Shown: positions 17,204 to 26,294 of the stretch, piece by piece
Layout: every line of letters begins with the position of its first letter
Numbering within the stretch: the first letter of the stretch is position 1
Notes under the pieces: model-generated
The model's database searches: none
Told to the model about the DNA's origin: nothing
What the model saw: the letters and a program-made list of their open reading frames with translations, nothing else
Program-made: the position numbers and the translations under genes
From: Streptomyces xanthochromogenes
GTDB lineage: Bacteria > Actinomycetota > Actinomycetes > Streptomycetales > Streptomycetaceae
Assembly: GCF_014650455.1 (NCBI RefSeq)
Contig: NZ_BMUZ01000001.1
Coordinates: 558,001 to 622,000, forward strand
Length of the DNA: 64,000 nt
Direction: 5' to 3'

Positions 17204-18448
17204 ATGCCCGCAGACCTCGCCGTCATCGGACTCGGCCACCTGGGCCTGCCCCTCGCCCAAGCCGCCGTCGCCGCCGGCATCCAGACCGTCGGCCACGACA
17301 CGGACCCCCGCGTCCTCGCCGAGCTCGACGCGGGGCGCACCCCCGTCGACGGCTCGCTCACCCCCGCCGATCTGCGCCGGATGCTCGCGGGCGGCTTCCA
17401 CACCGCCACGGACCCGGCGGAGCTCGGCCGGGTCCGTACCGCCGTCATCTGCGCGCCCACCGCACTCGGTCCCGACCGCACCCTCGACCTCTCGGCGGTG
17501 GCCGACGCCGCCCGCGTCCTCGCCGGGCGACTGCGCCCGCACACCACCGTCGTCCTGGAGTCGTCGGGCCACCCCGGCACCACCGAGGACTTCGTGCGCC
17601 CGATCCTCGAAGAGGGCTCGGGCCTGCGGGCCGGGCGGGACTTCCACCTCGCCTGCTCGCCGAGCCGTATCGACCCCGGCAACCGTGCCCACGGCTTCGC
17701 GGCGACCCCGAAGGTCATCGGCGGGCTCACCCCGGCCTGCACGGAGTCGGCCGCCGCGTTCTACGGCCGGCTCACCGACAAGGTGGTCCGCGCCCGCGGC
17801 CTGCGCGAGGCCGAGATGTCCAAGGTCCTGGAGACCAACTTCCGGCACGTCAACATCGCTCTGGTCAACGAGATGGCCGTGCTCTGCCACGACATGGGCG
17901 TCGACCTGTGGGACGTCATCCGCTGCTCGGAGACCAAGCCGTTCGGCTTCCAGGCCTTCCGGCCGGGACCGGGCGTCGGCGGCCACGGCCTCCCGCTCGA
18001 CCCGACCCCGCTGCCGTACGCGGGCCTGCGCATGGTGGGGCTCGCCCGCGAGATCAACGCCCACATGCCGAGCTACGTCGTCCAGCGCTCCACCACGCTC
18101 CTGAACGAGCACGGCAAGTCGGCCCGCGGAGCACGTGTCCTGCTGCTCGGCGTGACCTACAAGCCGGACTTCGCCGACCAGGAGGGCTCCCCCGCCCAGG
18201 AGATCGCCGGGCGCCTGATGGATCTGGGTGCGCAGATCACGTACCACGACCCCCACGTGCCCGCCTGGCGCGTCCGTGACCAGCCGGTTCCGCGCGCGGA
18301 CTCGCTCTACGAGGCCGCCGCCCACGCCGATCTGACCGTGCTGCTCCAGCACCACCACACGTACGACCTCCAGGGCCTCGCGGTGAAGGCGCAGCTCCTG
18401 CTGGACACACGCGGCGCGACCCCGGCGGGGGCGGCGCACCGGCTGTGA
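17204..18448 (+). CDS. UDP-sugar dehydrogenase family protein lacking the catalytic cysteine
   Basis: The 414-residue protein aligns along its whole length with UDP-glucose/UDP-ManNAc 6-dehydrogenases. It has an NAD-binding motif VIGLGHLGLPLA (6-17), a family helix EMSKVLETNFRHVNIALVNE, and the loop GPGVGGHGLPLDP. In active enzymes that loop reads GGxC, with cysteine as the nucleophile for the two-step oxidation. Here the position is Gly262. The usual SPERIDPGN reads SPSRIDPGN, so a conserved glutamate is lost too. The fold elements and C-terminal NAD-sugar domain (LLLGVTYKPDFAD) are otherwise complete and the frame is open, which argues for selection on a non-catalytic or altered role. ATG at 17204 has GGAAGGA upstream. 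Nucleotide-sugar oxidation should not be assumed. Confidence 0.85.
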   Translation: MPADLAVIGLGHLGLPLAQAAVAAGIQTVGHDTDPRVLAELDAGRTPVDGSLTPADLRRMLAGGFHTATDPAELGRVRTAVICAPTALGPDRTLDLSAVADAARVLAGRLRPHTTVVLESSGHPGTTEDFVRPILEEGSGLRAGRDFHLACSPSRIDPGNRAHGFAATPKVIGGLTPACTESAAAFYGRLTDKVVRARGLREAEMSKVLETNFRHVNIALVNEMAVLCHDMGVDLWDVIRCSETKPFGFQAFRPGPGVGGHGLPLDPTPLPYAGLRMVGLAREINAHMPSYVVQRSTTLLNEHGKSARGARVLLLGVTYKPDFADQEGSPAQEIAGRLMDLGAQITYHDPHVPAWRVRDQPVPRADSLYEAAAHADLTVLLQHHHTYDLQGLAVKAQLLLDTRGATPAGAAHRL

Positions 18449-18531
18449 CCCCTGCCTTACATAATTCTTATGCGACGCGTGGTGCGGCTGTTACTCTTCG
18501 GGGCCGCAATCGCACAGCCGTGCGCTTGCCC

Positions 18532-19074
18532 GTGTTTGTTTCCAGGGGGAACGCGAAGAGGAGCCAGTCCTTTCCGCCACCGCAGCAGCCGCAGCAGCAG
18601 GGCCCCTTCGACCAGGGCCAGCCGCCGCAGGGCGGCTTCGGCTACCCGGCGGCACCGCCGGCCGCCCCGGTGCGGAACAACTTCGCGCTCGGTCTGATCG
18701 CCGCGGTCGTGGCCGCCGTCGTCACGGCGGGCGTCTACGGCGCGATCATCGGCGCCACCAAGCACGAGATCGGCTACGCGGCCGTGGGTGTCGGCTTCCT
18801 CGTCGGCTTCGCGGCCGGCAAGGTCGGCGGCCGCAACCCCGCGCTGCCCGTCCTCGGCGCGGTGCTCTCCCTGGTCGCGGTCTACTTCGGCCAGCTCCTG
18901 GGCGAGGCGATCATCGCCAGCAAGGCGCTTCCGGTGACCGTCTCCGAGCTGTTCTTCGACCACTTCAGCCTCCTGAACGAGGGCTGGAAGGCCGACGCGG
19001 ACCCGCTCACCTTCCTCTTCTTCGCGGTCGCCGCGGTGGCCGCCTTCTCCGGCGCCAAGAAGGCCGCCGCTTAA
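18532..19074 (+). CDS. Small polytopic membrane protein with Pro/Gln-rich N-terminus; start codon uncertain
   Basis: The body is clear: a Pro/Gln/Gly-rich N-terminus (SFPPPQQPQQQGPFDQ), then two or three membrane segments (FALGLIAAVVAAVVTAGVYG; VGVGFLVGFAAGKVGG; LPVLGAVLSLVAVYFGQLLG) and a final helix. No family function is known to me. The start is odd. A good ribosome site (AGAGGAG, 18556-18562) is followed at the expected distance by AGTCCTTTCC, with no ATG, GTG or TTG. In-frame alternatives are GTG 18520, TTG 18526 and GTG 18532, all upstream of that ribosome site. GTG 18532 is used here by default. Convergent with guaB3 across a shared terminator. Confidence 0.7.
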   Translation: MFVSRGNAKRSQSFPPPQQPQQQGPFDQGQPPQGGFGYPAAPPAAPVRNNFALGLIAAVVAAVVTAGVYGAIIGATKHEIGYAAVGVGFLVGFAAGKVGGRNPALPVLGAVLSLVAVYFGQLLGEAIIASKALPVTVSELFFDHFSLLNEGWKADADPLTFLFFAVAAVAAFSGAKKAAA

Positions 19075-19110
19075 GCACCCCGCCGCCCGCCCGAACGGGC
19101 GCGCGCACGC

Positions 19111-19147
19111 CGAAGGGCCCGGATCACCAGGTGATCCGGGCCCTTCG
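19111..19147. terminator. Bidirectional terminator, 18-bp perfect inverted repeat
   Basis: Arms 19111-19128 and 19130-19147 are exact complements (CGAAGGGCCCGGATCACC on the left) separated by one base, giving a very stable hairpin. It sits between the convergent membrane-protein and guaB3 genes and can end both transcripts. Confidence 0.9.
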
Positions 19148-19177
19148 CGGTACTGGGCGTCAGCCCTGTGCCGGGTG

Positions 19178-20302
19178 TCAGCGCTTGTGCTGCGCGTCCG
19201 CCACCGTGACCTCGACCCGCTGGAACTCCTTGAGCTCGCTGTAGCCGGTCGTCGCCATCGAGCGGCGCAGGGCGCCGAACAGGTTCATCGAGCCGTCCGG
19301 GGTGTGCGAGGGACCGGTGAGGATCTCCTCGGTGGTGCCCACGATGCCCAGGTCGACGAGCTTGCCGCGCGGCACGTCCTCGTGGACGGCCTCCATGCCC
19401 CAGTGGTGGCCGCGGCCCGGGGCGTCGGTGGCGCGAGCCAGCGGGGAGCCCATCATCACCGCGTCGGCGCCGCAGGCGACGGCCTTCGGGATGTCGCCGG
19501 ACCAGCCCACGCCGCCGTCCGCGATGACGTGGACGTAACGGCCGCCGGACTCGTCCATGTAGTCGCGGCGGGCCGCGGCGACATCGGCGACGGCGGTGGC
19601 CATCGGGACCTGGATGCCCAGGACGTTGCGGGTGGTGTGCGCGGCACCGCCGCCGAAGCCCACCAGAACGCCGGCCGCGCCGGTACGCATCAGGTGCAGG
19701 GCCGCGGTGTACGTGGCGCAGCCGCCGACGATGACCGGAACGTCCAGCTCGTAGATGAACTGCTTCAGGTTGAGCGGCTCGGCCGCGCCCGAGACGTGCT
19801 CGGCGGAGACCGTGGTGCCGCGGATGACGAAGATGTCCACGCCCGCGTCCACGACGGCCTTCGAGAACTGGGCGGTGCGCTGCGGGGAGAGCGCGGCGGC
19901 GGTGACCACACCGGAGTCGCGCACCTCCTTGATGCGCTGCCCGATCAGCTCTTCCTTGATGGGCGCCGCGTAGATCTCCTGGAGGCGGCGGCTCGCGGTC
20001 GCCTCGTCCAGCTCGGCGATCTCGTCGAGCAGCGGCTGCGGGTCCTCGTACCGGGTCCACAGACCCTCAAGGTTCAGCACGCCGAGGCCGCCGAGCTCAC
20101 CGATGCGGATCGCCGTCTGCGGCGACACCACGGAGTCCATGGGGGCGGCCAGGAAGGGCAGCTCGAAACGGTAGGCGTCGATCTGCCAGGCGATCGAGAC
20201 CTCCTTCGGGTCCCGGGTACGCCGGCTCGGGACGATGGCGATGTCGTCGAACGCGTACGCCCTGCGGCCGCGCTTGCCGCGCCCGATCTCGATCTCAGTC
20301 AC
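19178..20302 (-). CDS. guaB3: GuaB3, IMP-dehydrogenase-related protein without CBS domains
   Basis: The 374-residue protein is a TIM-barrel relative of IMP dehydrogenase. It keeps the N-terminal DDIAIVPSRRTRDP and the phosphate-binding end (ADGGVGWSGDIPKAVACGAD). It lacks the paired CBS regulatory domains found in true GuaB. The catalytic loop, GSICTTR in GuaB, is GAAHTTR here, so the essential cysteine is replaced by histidine. Actinobacterial GuaB3 proteins typically lack this Cys, and their reaction is not settled. GTG at 20302 gives a length matching the mycobacterial homologue. A much longer open frame upstream is an artefact overlapping guaB. It lies 107 bp downstream of guaB with a hairpin between, so co-transcription would need read-through. 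Confidence 0.9.
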   Translation of the reverse strand: MTEIEIGRGKRGRRAYAFDDIAIVPSRRTRDPKEVSIAWQIDAYRFELPFLAAPMDSVVSPQTAIRIGELGGLGVLNLEGLWTRYEDPQPLLDEIAELDEATASRRLQEIYAAPIKEELIGQRIKEVRDSGVVTAAALSPQRTAQFSKAVVDAGVDIFVIRGTTVSAEHVSGAAEPLNLKQFIYELDVPVIVGGCATYTAALHLMRTGAAGVLVGFGGGAAHTTRNVLGIQVPMATAVADVAAARRDYMDESGGRYVHVIADGGVGWSGDIPKAVACGADAVMMGSPLARATDAPGRGHHWGMEAVHEDVPRGKLVDLGIVGTTEEILTGPSHTPDGSMNLFGALRRSMATTGYSELKEFQRVEVTVADAQHKR

Positions 20303-20357
20303 GTTGTGTGGGCCTTTCCCTCTACGTCTGCATGCTCCAGTATCCCCGACACACGGG

Positions 20358-20394
20358 CGAGGGGCGGCCCCGGGAACTCCGGGACCGCCCCTCG
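20358..20394. terminator. Hairpin between guaB and guaB3
   Basis: Left arm CGAGGGGCGGCCCCGGG (20358-20374) pairs with right arm CGGGACCGCCCCTCG (20380-20394) with one mismatch. It lies immediately after the guaB stop codon and probably ends or attenuates the guaB transcript before guaB3. Confidence 0.75.
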
Positions 20395-20409
20395 TCGGGT
20401 GCTGCGGAC

Positions 20410-22083
<1,674 letters not shown>

Positions 22084-22758
22084 CTACTGCTCGGCGAGGG
22101 CGCGCAGCCGGCTCAGCGCGCGGTGCTGGGCGACCCGGACGGCGCCGGGCGACATGCCGAGCATCTGGCCGGTCTCCTCGGCGGTGAGGCCGACGGCGAC
22201 CCGCAGCACGAGGAGCTCGCGCTGGTTCTCGGGGAGGTTGGCGAGGAGCTTCTTGGCCCACTCGGCGTCGCTGCTCAGCAGCGCGCGCTCCTCCGGGCCG
22301 AGCGAGTCGTCCGGCCGCTCCGGCATCTCGTCGGACGGCACGGCCGTCGAACCGGGGTGGCGCATCGCGGCCCGCTGGAGGTCGGCGACCTTGTGCGAGG
22401 CGATGGCGAAGACGAAGGCTTCGAAGGGGCGCCCGGTGTCGCGGTAGCGCGGCAGCGCCATCAGAACGGCGACGCAGACCTCTTGGGCGAGGTCCTCCAC
22501 GAAGTGGCGAGCATCACCGGGCAACCGGTTGAGACGGGTGCGGCAGTAGCGCAGCGCGAGGGGGTGAACATGCGCGAGCAGATCGTGCGTCGCCTGCTCG
22601 TCTCCGTCGACGGCACGGTGGACGAGTGCACCGATGACCCCTTGGGCCGCAGCCTCGTCGTCGCGCATCGGTCCATGGTGCCCCGGCGTCGTCCCGCCCG
22701 TGGCACCCCGTCCGTAGTTGTGCACCGAAGCGTTATGAGCGGGTGCGCCGGAACTCAT
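22084..22758 (-). CDS. shbA: ECF-type RNA polymerase sigma factor ShbA
   Basis: The 224-residue sigma factor contains region 2 ([20 protein letters not shown], then [18 protein letters not shown]) and region 4 with its helix-turn-helix ([18 protein letters not shown], then [17 protein letters not shown]). Location between guaB and bldM, and the sequence itself, match ShbA. In S. griseus and S. coelicolor ShbA directs transcription of the principal sigma factor gene hrdB. Two ATG starts are possible, at 22758 (MSSGAPAHN) and further in (MRDDEAAAQ). The first is chosen because GGGAGGGGGG lies a suitable distance upstream. No anti-sigma gene is adjacent. Confidence 0.88.
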   Translation of the reverse strand: MSSGAPAHNASVHNYGRGATGGTTPGHHGPMRDDEAAAQGVIGALVHRAVDGDEQATHDLLAHVHPLALRYCRTRLNRLPGDARHFVEDLAQEVCVAVLMALPRYRDTGRPFEAFVFAIASHKVADLQRAAMRHPGSTAVPSDEMPERPDDSLGPEERALLSSDAEWAKKLLANLPENQRELLVLRVAVGLTAEETGQMLGMSPGAVRVAQHRALSRLRALAEQ

Positions 22759-22922
22759 CCCCTGCACCCCCCTCCCGCTCGACCGACCTGTCCCCGAGGA
22801 ACTCCACACCTACAAGGATGCGGCATCGCGGCGGAAGCAACACCTACTGCTGCCGTTCGCGGGACGACCGGGCCCGTCCGCCCGACGGCGGACGGGGCTC
22901 CGACCAGCTGTCTCACCTGCCG

Positions 22923-23534
22923 TCAGCGCACCAGGCCCCAGCGGAAACCGAGCGCCACGGCGTGCGCCCGGTCCGAGGCGCCGAGCTTCTTGAACAGTCG
23001 TCGGGCATGCGTCTTGACCGTGTCCTCCGAGAGGAACAGCTCCCGGCCGATCTCGGCGTTGGAGCGGCCGTGGCTCATGCCTTCGAGCACCTGGATCTCC
23101 CGCGCGGTGAGCGTGGGCGCCGCGCCCATCTCGGCCGACCGCAGTCTGCGCGGCGCGAGCCGCCAGGTCGGGTCGGCGAGCGCCTGGGTGACGGTCGCGC
23201 GCAGTTCGGCACGCGAGGCGTCCTTGTGCAGGTAGCCCCGGGCCCCGGCGGCGACCGCGAGCGCGACCCCGTCGAGGTCCTCGGCGACCGTGAGCATGAT
23301 GATCCGGGCGCCCGGATCGGCGGACAGCAGCCGACGGACGGTCTCCACGCCGCCCAGACCGGGCATGCGTACGTCCATCAGAATCAGGTCCGAGCGGTCG
23401 GCACCCCAGCGGCGGAGGACTTCCTCGCCGTTGGCCGCCGTCGTCACACGCTCGACGCCGGGCACGGTCGCAACCGCGCGGCGGAGCGCCTCGCGGGCAA
23501 GCGGGGAGTCGTCGCAGACGAGGACTGATGTCAT
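22923..23534 (-). CDS. bldM: BldM, orphan response-regulator-type developmental regulator
   Basis: The 203-residue protein has an N-terminal receiver domain with phospho-acceptor-type Asp54 (LILMDVRMPG) and a C-terminal LuxR/NarL helix-turn-helix (LTAREIQVLEGMSHGRSNAEI through TVKTHARRLFKKLG). Length and sequence match Streptomyces BldM. Known biology: BldM activates aerial-development genes as a homodimer and sporulation genes as a heterodimer with WhiI, and receiver phosphorylation is not required. ATG at 23534 gives the accepted 203 residues. The longer open frame beginning at 23594 adds an unconserved stretch. A consensus sigma-BldN promoter lies upstream at 23658-23685, leaving a leader of about 115 nt. 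It is divergent from whiD. Confidence 0.96.
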   Translation of the reverse strand: MTSVLVCDDSPLAREALRRAVATVPGVERVTTAANGEEVLRRWGADRSDLILMDVRMPGLGGVETVRRLLSADPGARIIMLTVAEDLDGVALAVAAGARGYLHKDASRAELRATVTQALADPTWRLAPRRLRSAEMGAAPTLTAREIQVLEGMSHGRSNAEIGRELFLSEDTVKTHARRLFKKLGASDRAHAVALGFRWGLVR

Positions 23535-23657
23535 GGCCGCCCTCCGCAGCTGATGCGCGTCACCTTGAGCCTCCAGGCTGGGTACATGTGTCACCTGAGC
23601 GATTGACGCTCTCGGACACCTGCCCGAGCGCTTGTCGTTTCAACCGCCTCCGCACTC

Positions 23658-23685
23658 TCAACGACGGTCACTCGAAAGAGTTACG
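23658..23685 (-). promoter_or_regulatory. Consensus sigma-BldN promoter (bldM p1)
   Basis: Read on the minus strand, CGTAAC (23685-23680), 16 bases, then CGTTGA (23663-23658). Both hexamers and the spacing equal the published sigma-BldN consensus, and bldM p1 is its classic target. Transcription should begin near 23650. Confidence 0.9.
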
Positions 23686-23961
23686 GGTCGGGCGGGCACG
23701 TTCGGCACTCTACGTGAGGAACCGTGCACACAGCAGAGTGTCGCCGGCCGGCCGCCCAACTTTTTGAGCTATGCCCCATTTAGCGGCTTTTCTTCCCTTT
23801 TGCTGGTGTCTGTGGCTAGATTCCCAATGAGTCATATTTACATCTACTTACACAGGAGATGTACCTTCGTCGGTACGTACGTTTCGGATGAGCCCCCATG
23901 CACACCCGTCCCGTACCGGCCCGCCCATCCGCCTCAGCACGGTTTCAAGGGGACAAGAGCA

Positions 23962-24288
23962 ATGGCAGATTTCTCCCGCCTTCCCGGACCGAACGCCGAT
24001 CTGTGGGACTGGCAGCTCCTCGCGGCCTGCCGTGGGGTCGACAGCTCGCTCTTCTTCCACCCGGAGGGCGAGCGCGGCGCGGCACGGAGCGCGCGCGAGA
24101 GCTCGGCGAAAGAGGTGTGCATGCGCTGCCCGGTGCGTGCGCAGTGCGCGGCCCACGCCCTTGCGGTACGCGAGCCCTACGGGGTGTGGGGCGGGCTCAC
24201 CGAGGACGAGCGCGAAGAGCTCATGGGCCGGGCGCGCAATCGCCTGGTGTCGGCCGCCGCGCCCGTCGGCGGCATGGGCCCCTCCTGA
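23962..24288 (+). CDS. whiD: WhiD, WhiB-like iron-sulfur sporulation protein
   Basis: The 108-residue protein has the four cluster-binding cysteines at 23, 53, 56 and 62 in the WhiB-like pattern (ACRG; EVCMRCPVRAQC) and the DNA- or sigma-contact turn GVWGGL. These positions agree with those described for S. coelicolor WhiD, a [4Fe-4S] protein needed for late spore maturation. WhiB-like proteins act with the principal sigma factor. ATG at 23962 has AAGGGGA upstream. Longer frames reaching back to 23632 are not conserved-looking. The roughly 275-bp region upstream is AT-richer than anywhere nearby, consistent with promoters, but I could not assign a specific sigma site. Confidence 0.95.
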   Translation: MADFSRLPGPNADLWDWQLLAACRGVDSSLFFHPEGERGAARSARESSAKEVCMRCPVRAQCAAHALAVREPYGVWGGLTEDEREELMGRARNRLVSAAAPVGGMGPS

Positions 24289-24421
24289 GGGGTTCCGGTT
24301 CGGACCGGACGAGAAGAAACGTTCCTGCGCCGTTTGGCCCAGAGCCGGGCACCGCACGGCGCGGCGCGACCGCACCCGGCGGCCCCGGCCGGCGTGAATC
24401 CGGTCGGCCCCGCGGTCGCCG

Positions 24422-25315
24422 CTAGCCGCGCGCGGCGGCCCTGGTCAGCTGGTCCAGGGTGGCCGCAACGGCCGGGACCTGGGCCAGGTCGGGCAGGGTG
24501 AGGGCGACGATCTCCCGCTCGACGGCGGGCTCGACGGTCACCGTGCGCGCACCCTTGGGGCGTACGGACTCGATGGCCAGCTCCGGCAGCACCGCCACAC
24601 CGAGCCCGGCGCCCACCAGGCCGATCACCGCCGGGTAGTCGTCGGTCGCGAAGTCGATGCGCGGGGTGAACCCGGACTCCTCGCAGACCTCCACCAGTTG
24701 GCGCCGGCAGCGCGGACAGCCCGCGATCCAGGGCTCGTCCGCGAGGTCCTTGATGTCGACGGTCCCCGCCTCCGCGAGCGCGTGCCCCTCGGGCACCAGG
24801 CCGACCAGGCGGTCGACGAGCAGCGGGCGGACCACCAGGTCGTCCCACTCCGTCGCGTTCGAGCCGTACCGGAAGGCCAGCGCGACGTCGCAGTCGCCCG
24901 CGCGGAGCATCTCCACCGAGTGCGGCGGCTCGGCCTCGACGAGCGAGACCCGGGTGCCCGGGTGGGCCGCGCGCAGGGCGGCGAGGGCGGTCGGCACCAG
25001 CGTGGACGATCCGCTGGGGAAGGACACGAGACGCACCCGCCCGGCCCGCAGCCCCGCGATCGCTGCGACCTCCTCCTCCGCGGCGGTGAGCCCGGCCAGG
25101 ATGCCGGAGGCGTGCCGGACCAGCACCTCACCGGCCTGGGTCAGGCGCATCTCGCGGCCGGTGCGGACCAGCAGGGGCGTGCCCGCGGACGATTCGAGCG
25201 CCTTCATCTGCTGGCTGACGGCGGGCTGGGTGCAGCCCAGCTCACGCGCCGCGGCCGAGAAGGAGCCGGTGGCGGCGACGGCGCGCAGGATGCGGAGATG
25301 ACGGGCCTCGATCAT
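24422..25315 (-). CDS. LysR-family transcriptional regulator
   Basis: The 297-residue protein has an N-terminal LysR winged helix (residues 1-60: HLRILRAVAATGSFSAAARE, LGCTQPAVSQQMKALES) and a periplasmic-binding-like effector domain (VRLVSFPSGSSTLVPTALAAL onward). A CPRCR motif near residue 200 could sense redox or metal but is unproven. The gene is divergent from the MOSC gene with 80 bp between start codons, the usual arrangement for a LysR protein controlling its neighbour. It appears leaderless: TATGCT ends six bases before the ATG. Convergent with whiD. Confidence 0.92.
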   Translation of the reverse strand: MIEARHLRILRAVAATGSFSAAARELGCTQPAVSQQMKALESSAGTPLLVRTGREMRLTQAGEVLVRHASGILAGLTAAEEEVAAIAGLRAGRVRLVSFPSGSSTLVPTALAALRAAHPGTRVSLVEAEPPHSVEMLRAGDCDVALAFRYGSNATEWDDLVVRPLLVDRLVGLVPEGHALAEAGTVDIKDLADEPWIAGCPRCRRQLVEVCEESGFTPRIDFATDDYPAVIGLVGAGLGVAVLPELAIESVRPKGARTVTVEPAVEREIVALTLPDLAQVPAVAATLDQLTRAAARG

Positions 25316-25321
25316 TCTTCG

Positions 25322-25350
25322 AGCATAAGCGAATCTTGGACACCTCGGAA
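25322..25350 (-). promoter_or_regulatory. Leaderless promoter for the LysR gene
   Basis: On the minus strand TTCCGA (25350-25345), 17 bases, TATGCT (25327-25322), then six bases to the ATG at 25315. The spacing puts the transcript start at the A of the start codon. No Shine-Dalgarno sequence is present. Confidence 0.55.
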
Positions 25351-25383
25351 GAAATTCGATCGCGACTTTGAGTTTGGCTCGGT

Positions 25384-25389
25384 TAGCGT
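25384..25389 (+). promoter_or_regulatory. Probable -10 element of a leaderless MOSC transcript
   Basis: TAGCGT ends six bases before the ATG at 25396 and the intervening bases are TCCCCC, with no ribosome site. A -35 element is not obvious. The divergent LysR protein could act here. Confidence 0.4.
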
Positions 25390-25395
25390 TCCCCC

Positions 25396-26064
25396 ATGGA
25401 GCTTCTGTCTGTGAACCTCGGCCGCGCGAAGGCCGTCGACTACTCCGATGCCCAGGGCGGTGTCACCGGCATCGACAAGCGCCCGGTGAACCGCCCGGTC
25501 CGCGTCTTCGCCCCCGGCCCCAGGGGCGTGGGCGCCAGCGGGGTCGAGGGGGACGACGTCTGCGATCTGCGCCACCACGGCGGCGACCACCAGGCGGTCT
25601 ACGCGTACGCCCGCGAGGACCTGGACGCCTGGTCGAAGGAGCTGGGCCGCGAGCTGCCCAACGGCTCGTTCGGCGAAAACCTCACGACGTACGGCGTCGA
25701 CGTGAACGACGCCCGGATCGGCGAGCGCTGGCGGATAGGGCGGGACGTGGTCCTCGAAGTCGCCTCCGGCCGCATCCCCTGCCGTACGTTCGCGGCCTGG
25801 CTGGACCAGAAGGGCTGGGTGCGGCGCTTCACACAGGCGGCCGTGCCGGGCGCGTACTTCCGGGTGATCGAACCGGGCGAGGTCAAGACGGGCGATGCGG
25901 TCGAGGTGCTCGAACGCCCGGATCACGAAGTCTCGGTCGCCTTCTGGTTCCGTGCCTTCACGACCGAGCGCGCCCTGCTGCCGCGCACCCTGGCCGCGGG
26001 CGACGCCCTGGAGCCGGAGGCGCACGAGACCGTACGGAAGTACCTGGCGCAGCACGGCTCGTAG
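25396..26064 (+). CDS. MOSC-domain protein of the YiiM type
   Basis: The 222-residue protein carries a MOSC domain with the conserved block GSFGENLTTYGVDVNDARIGE, the HHGG-containing start of the domain (DLRHHGGDHQAVYAYAREDL), and the cysteine of SGRIPCRTF that is expected to bind the molybdenum cofactor. YiiM relatives reduce N-hydroxylated compounds such as 6-hydroxylaminopurine or donate sulfur to the molybdenum cofactor. Which applies here is unknown. The 3' end of the gene is the first unit of a 34-bp tandem repeat, so the last codons (CACGGCTCGTAG) are repeated twice more downstream. Confidence 0.9.
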   Translation: MELLSVNLGRAKAVDYSDAQGGVTGIDKRPVNRPVRVFAPGPRGVGASGVEGDDVCDLRHHGGDHQAVYAYAREDLDAWSKELGRELPNGSFGENLTTYGVDVNDARIGERWRIGRDVVLEVASGRIPCRTFAAWLDQKGWVRRFTQAAVPGAYFRVIEPGEVKTGDAVEVLERPDHEVSVAFWFRAFTTERALLPRTLAAGDALEPEAHETVRKYLAQHGS

Positions 26065-26164
26065 CGGCTCCGGCAGGAGCGGGGCACACGGCTCGTAGCG
26101 GCTCCGGCGGGAGCGGGGCGCACGGCTCGTAGCGGCTCCGGCGGGAGCGGGGCGCACGGTTCGC
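26054..26164. repeat. 34-bp tandem repeat (3.3 copies) starting inside the MOSC gene
   Basis: Units begin at 26054, 26088, 26122 and (partial) 26156, with exact 34-bp spacing. The first includes the stop codon of the MOSC gene at 26062-26064. Units two and three carry the hairpin GCTCC-GGCG-GGAGC, and the first differs by one base in the loop. Confidence 0.92.
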
Positions 26165-26294
26165 GGGGCGGCCCGTGCGGTGAAGAACGGCCGTTATTGC
26201 GGCAGTTCATGGCGGTCGGCACCGGTTCGCGGACCGCCGGGCGCCCGGGCGGGGGCGGTCATCGGGCGCCCGGCGCGGGCGTTAACGTGCGCCT

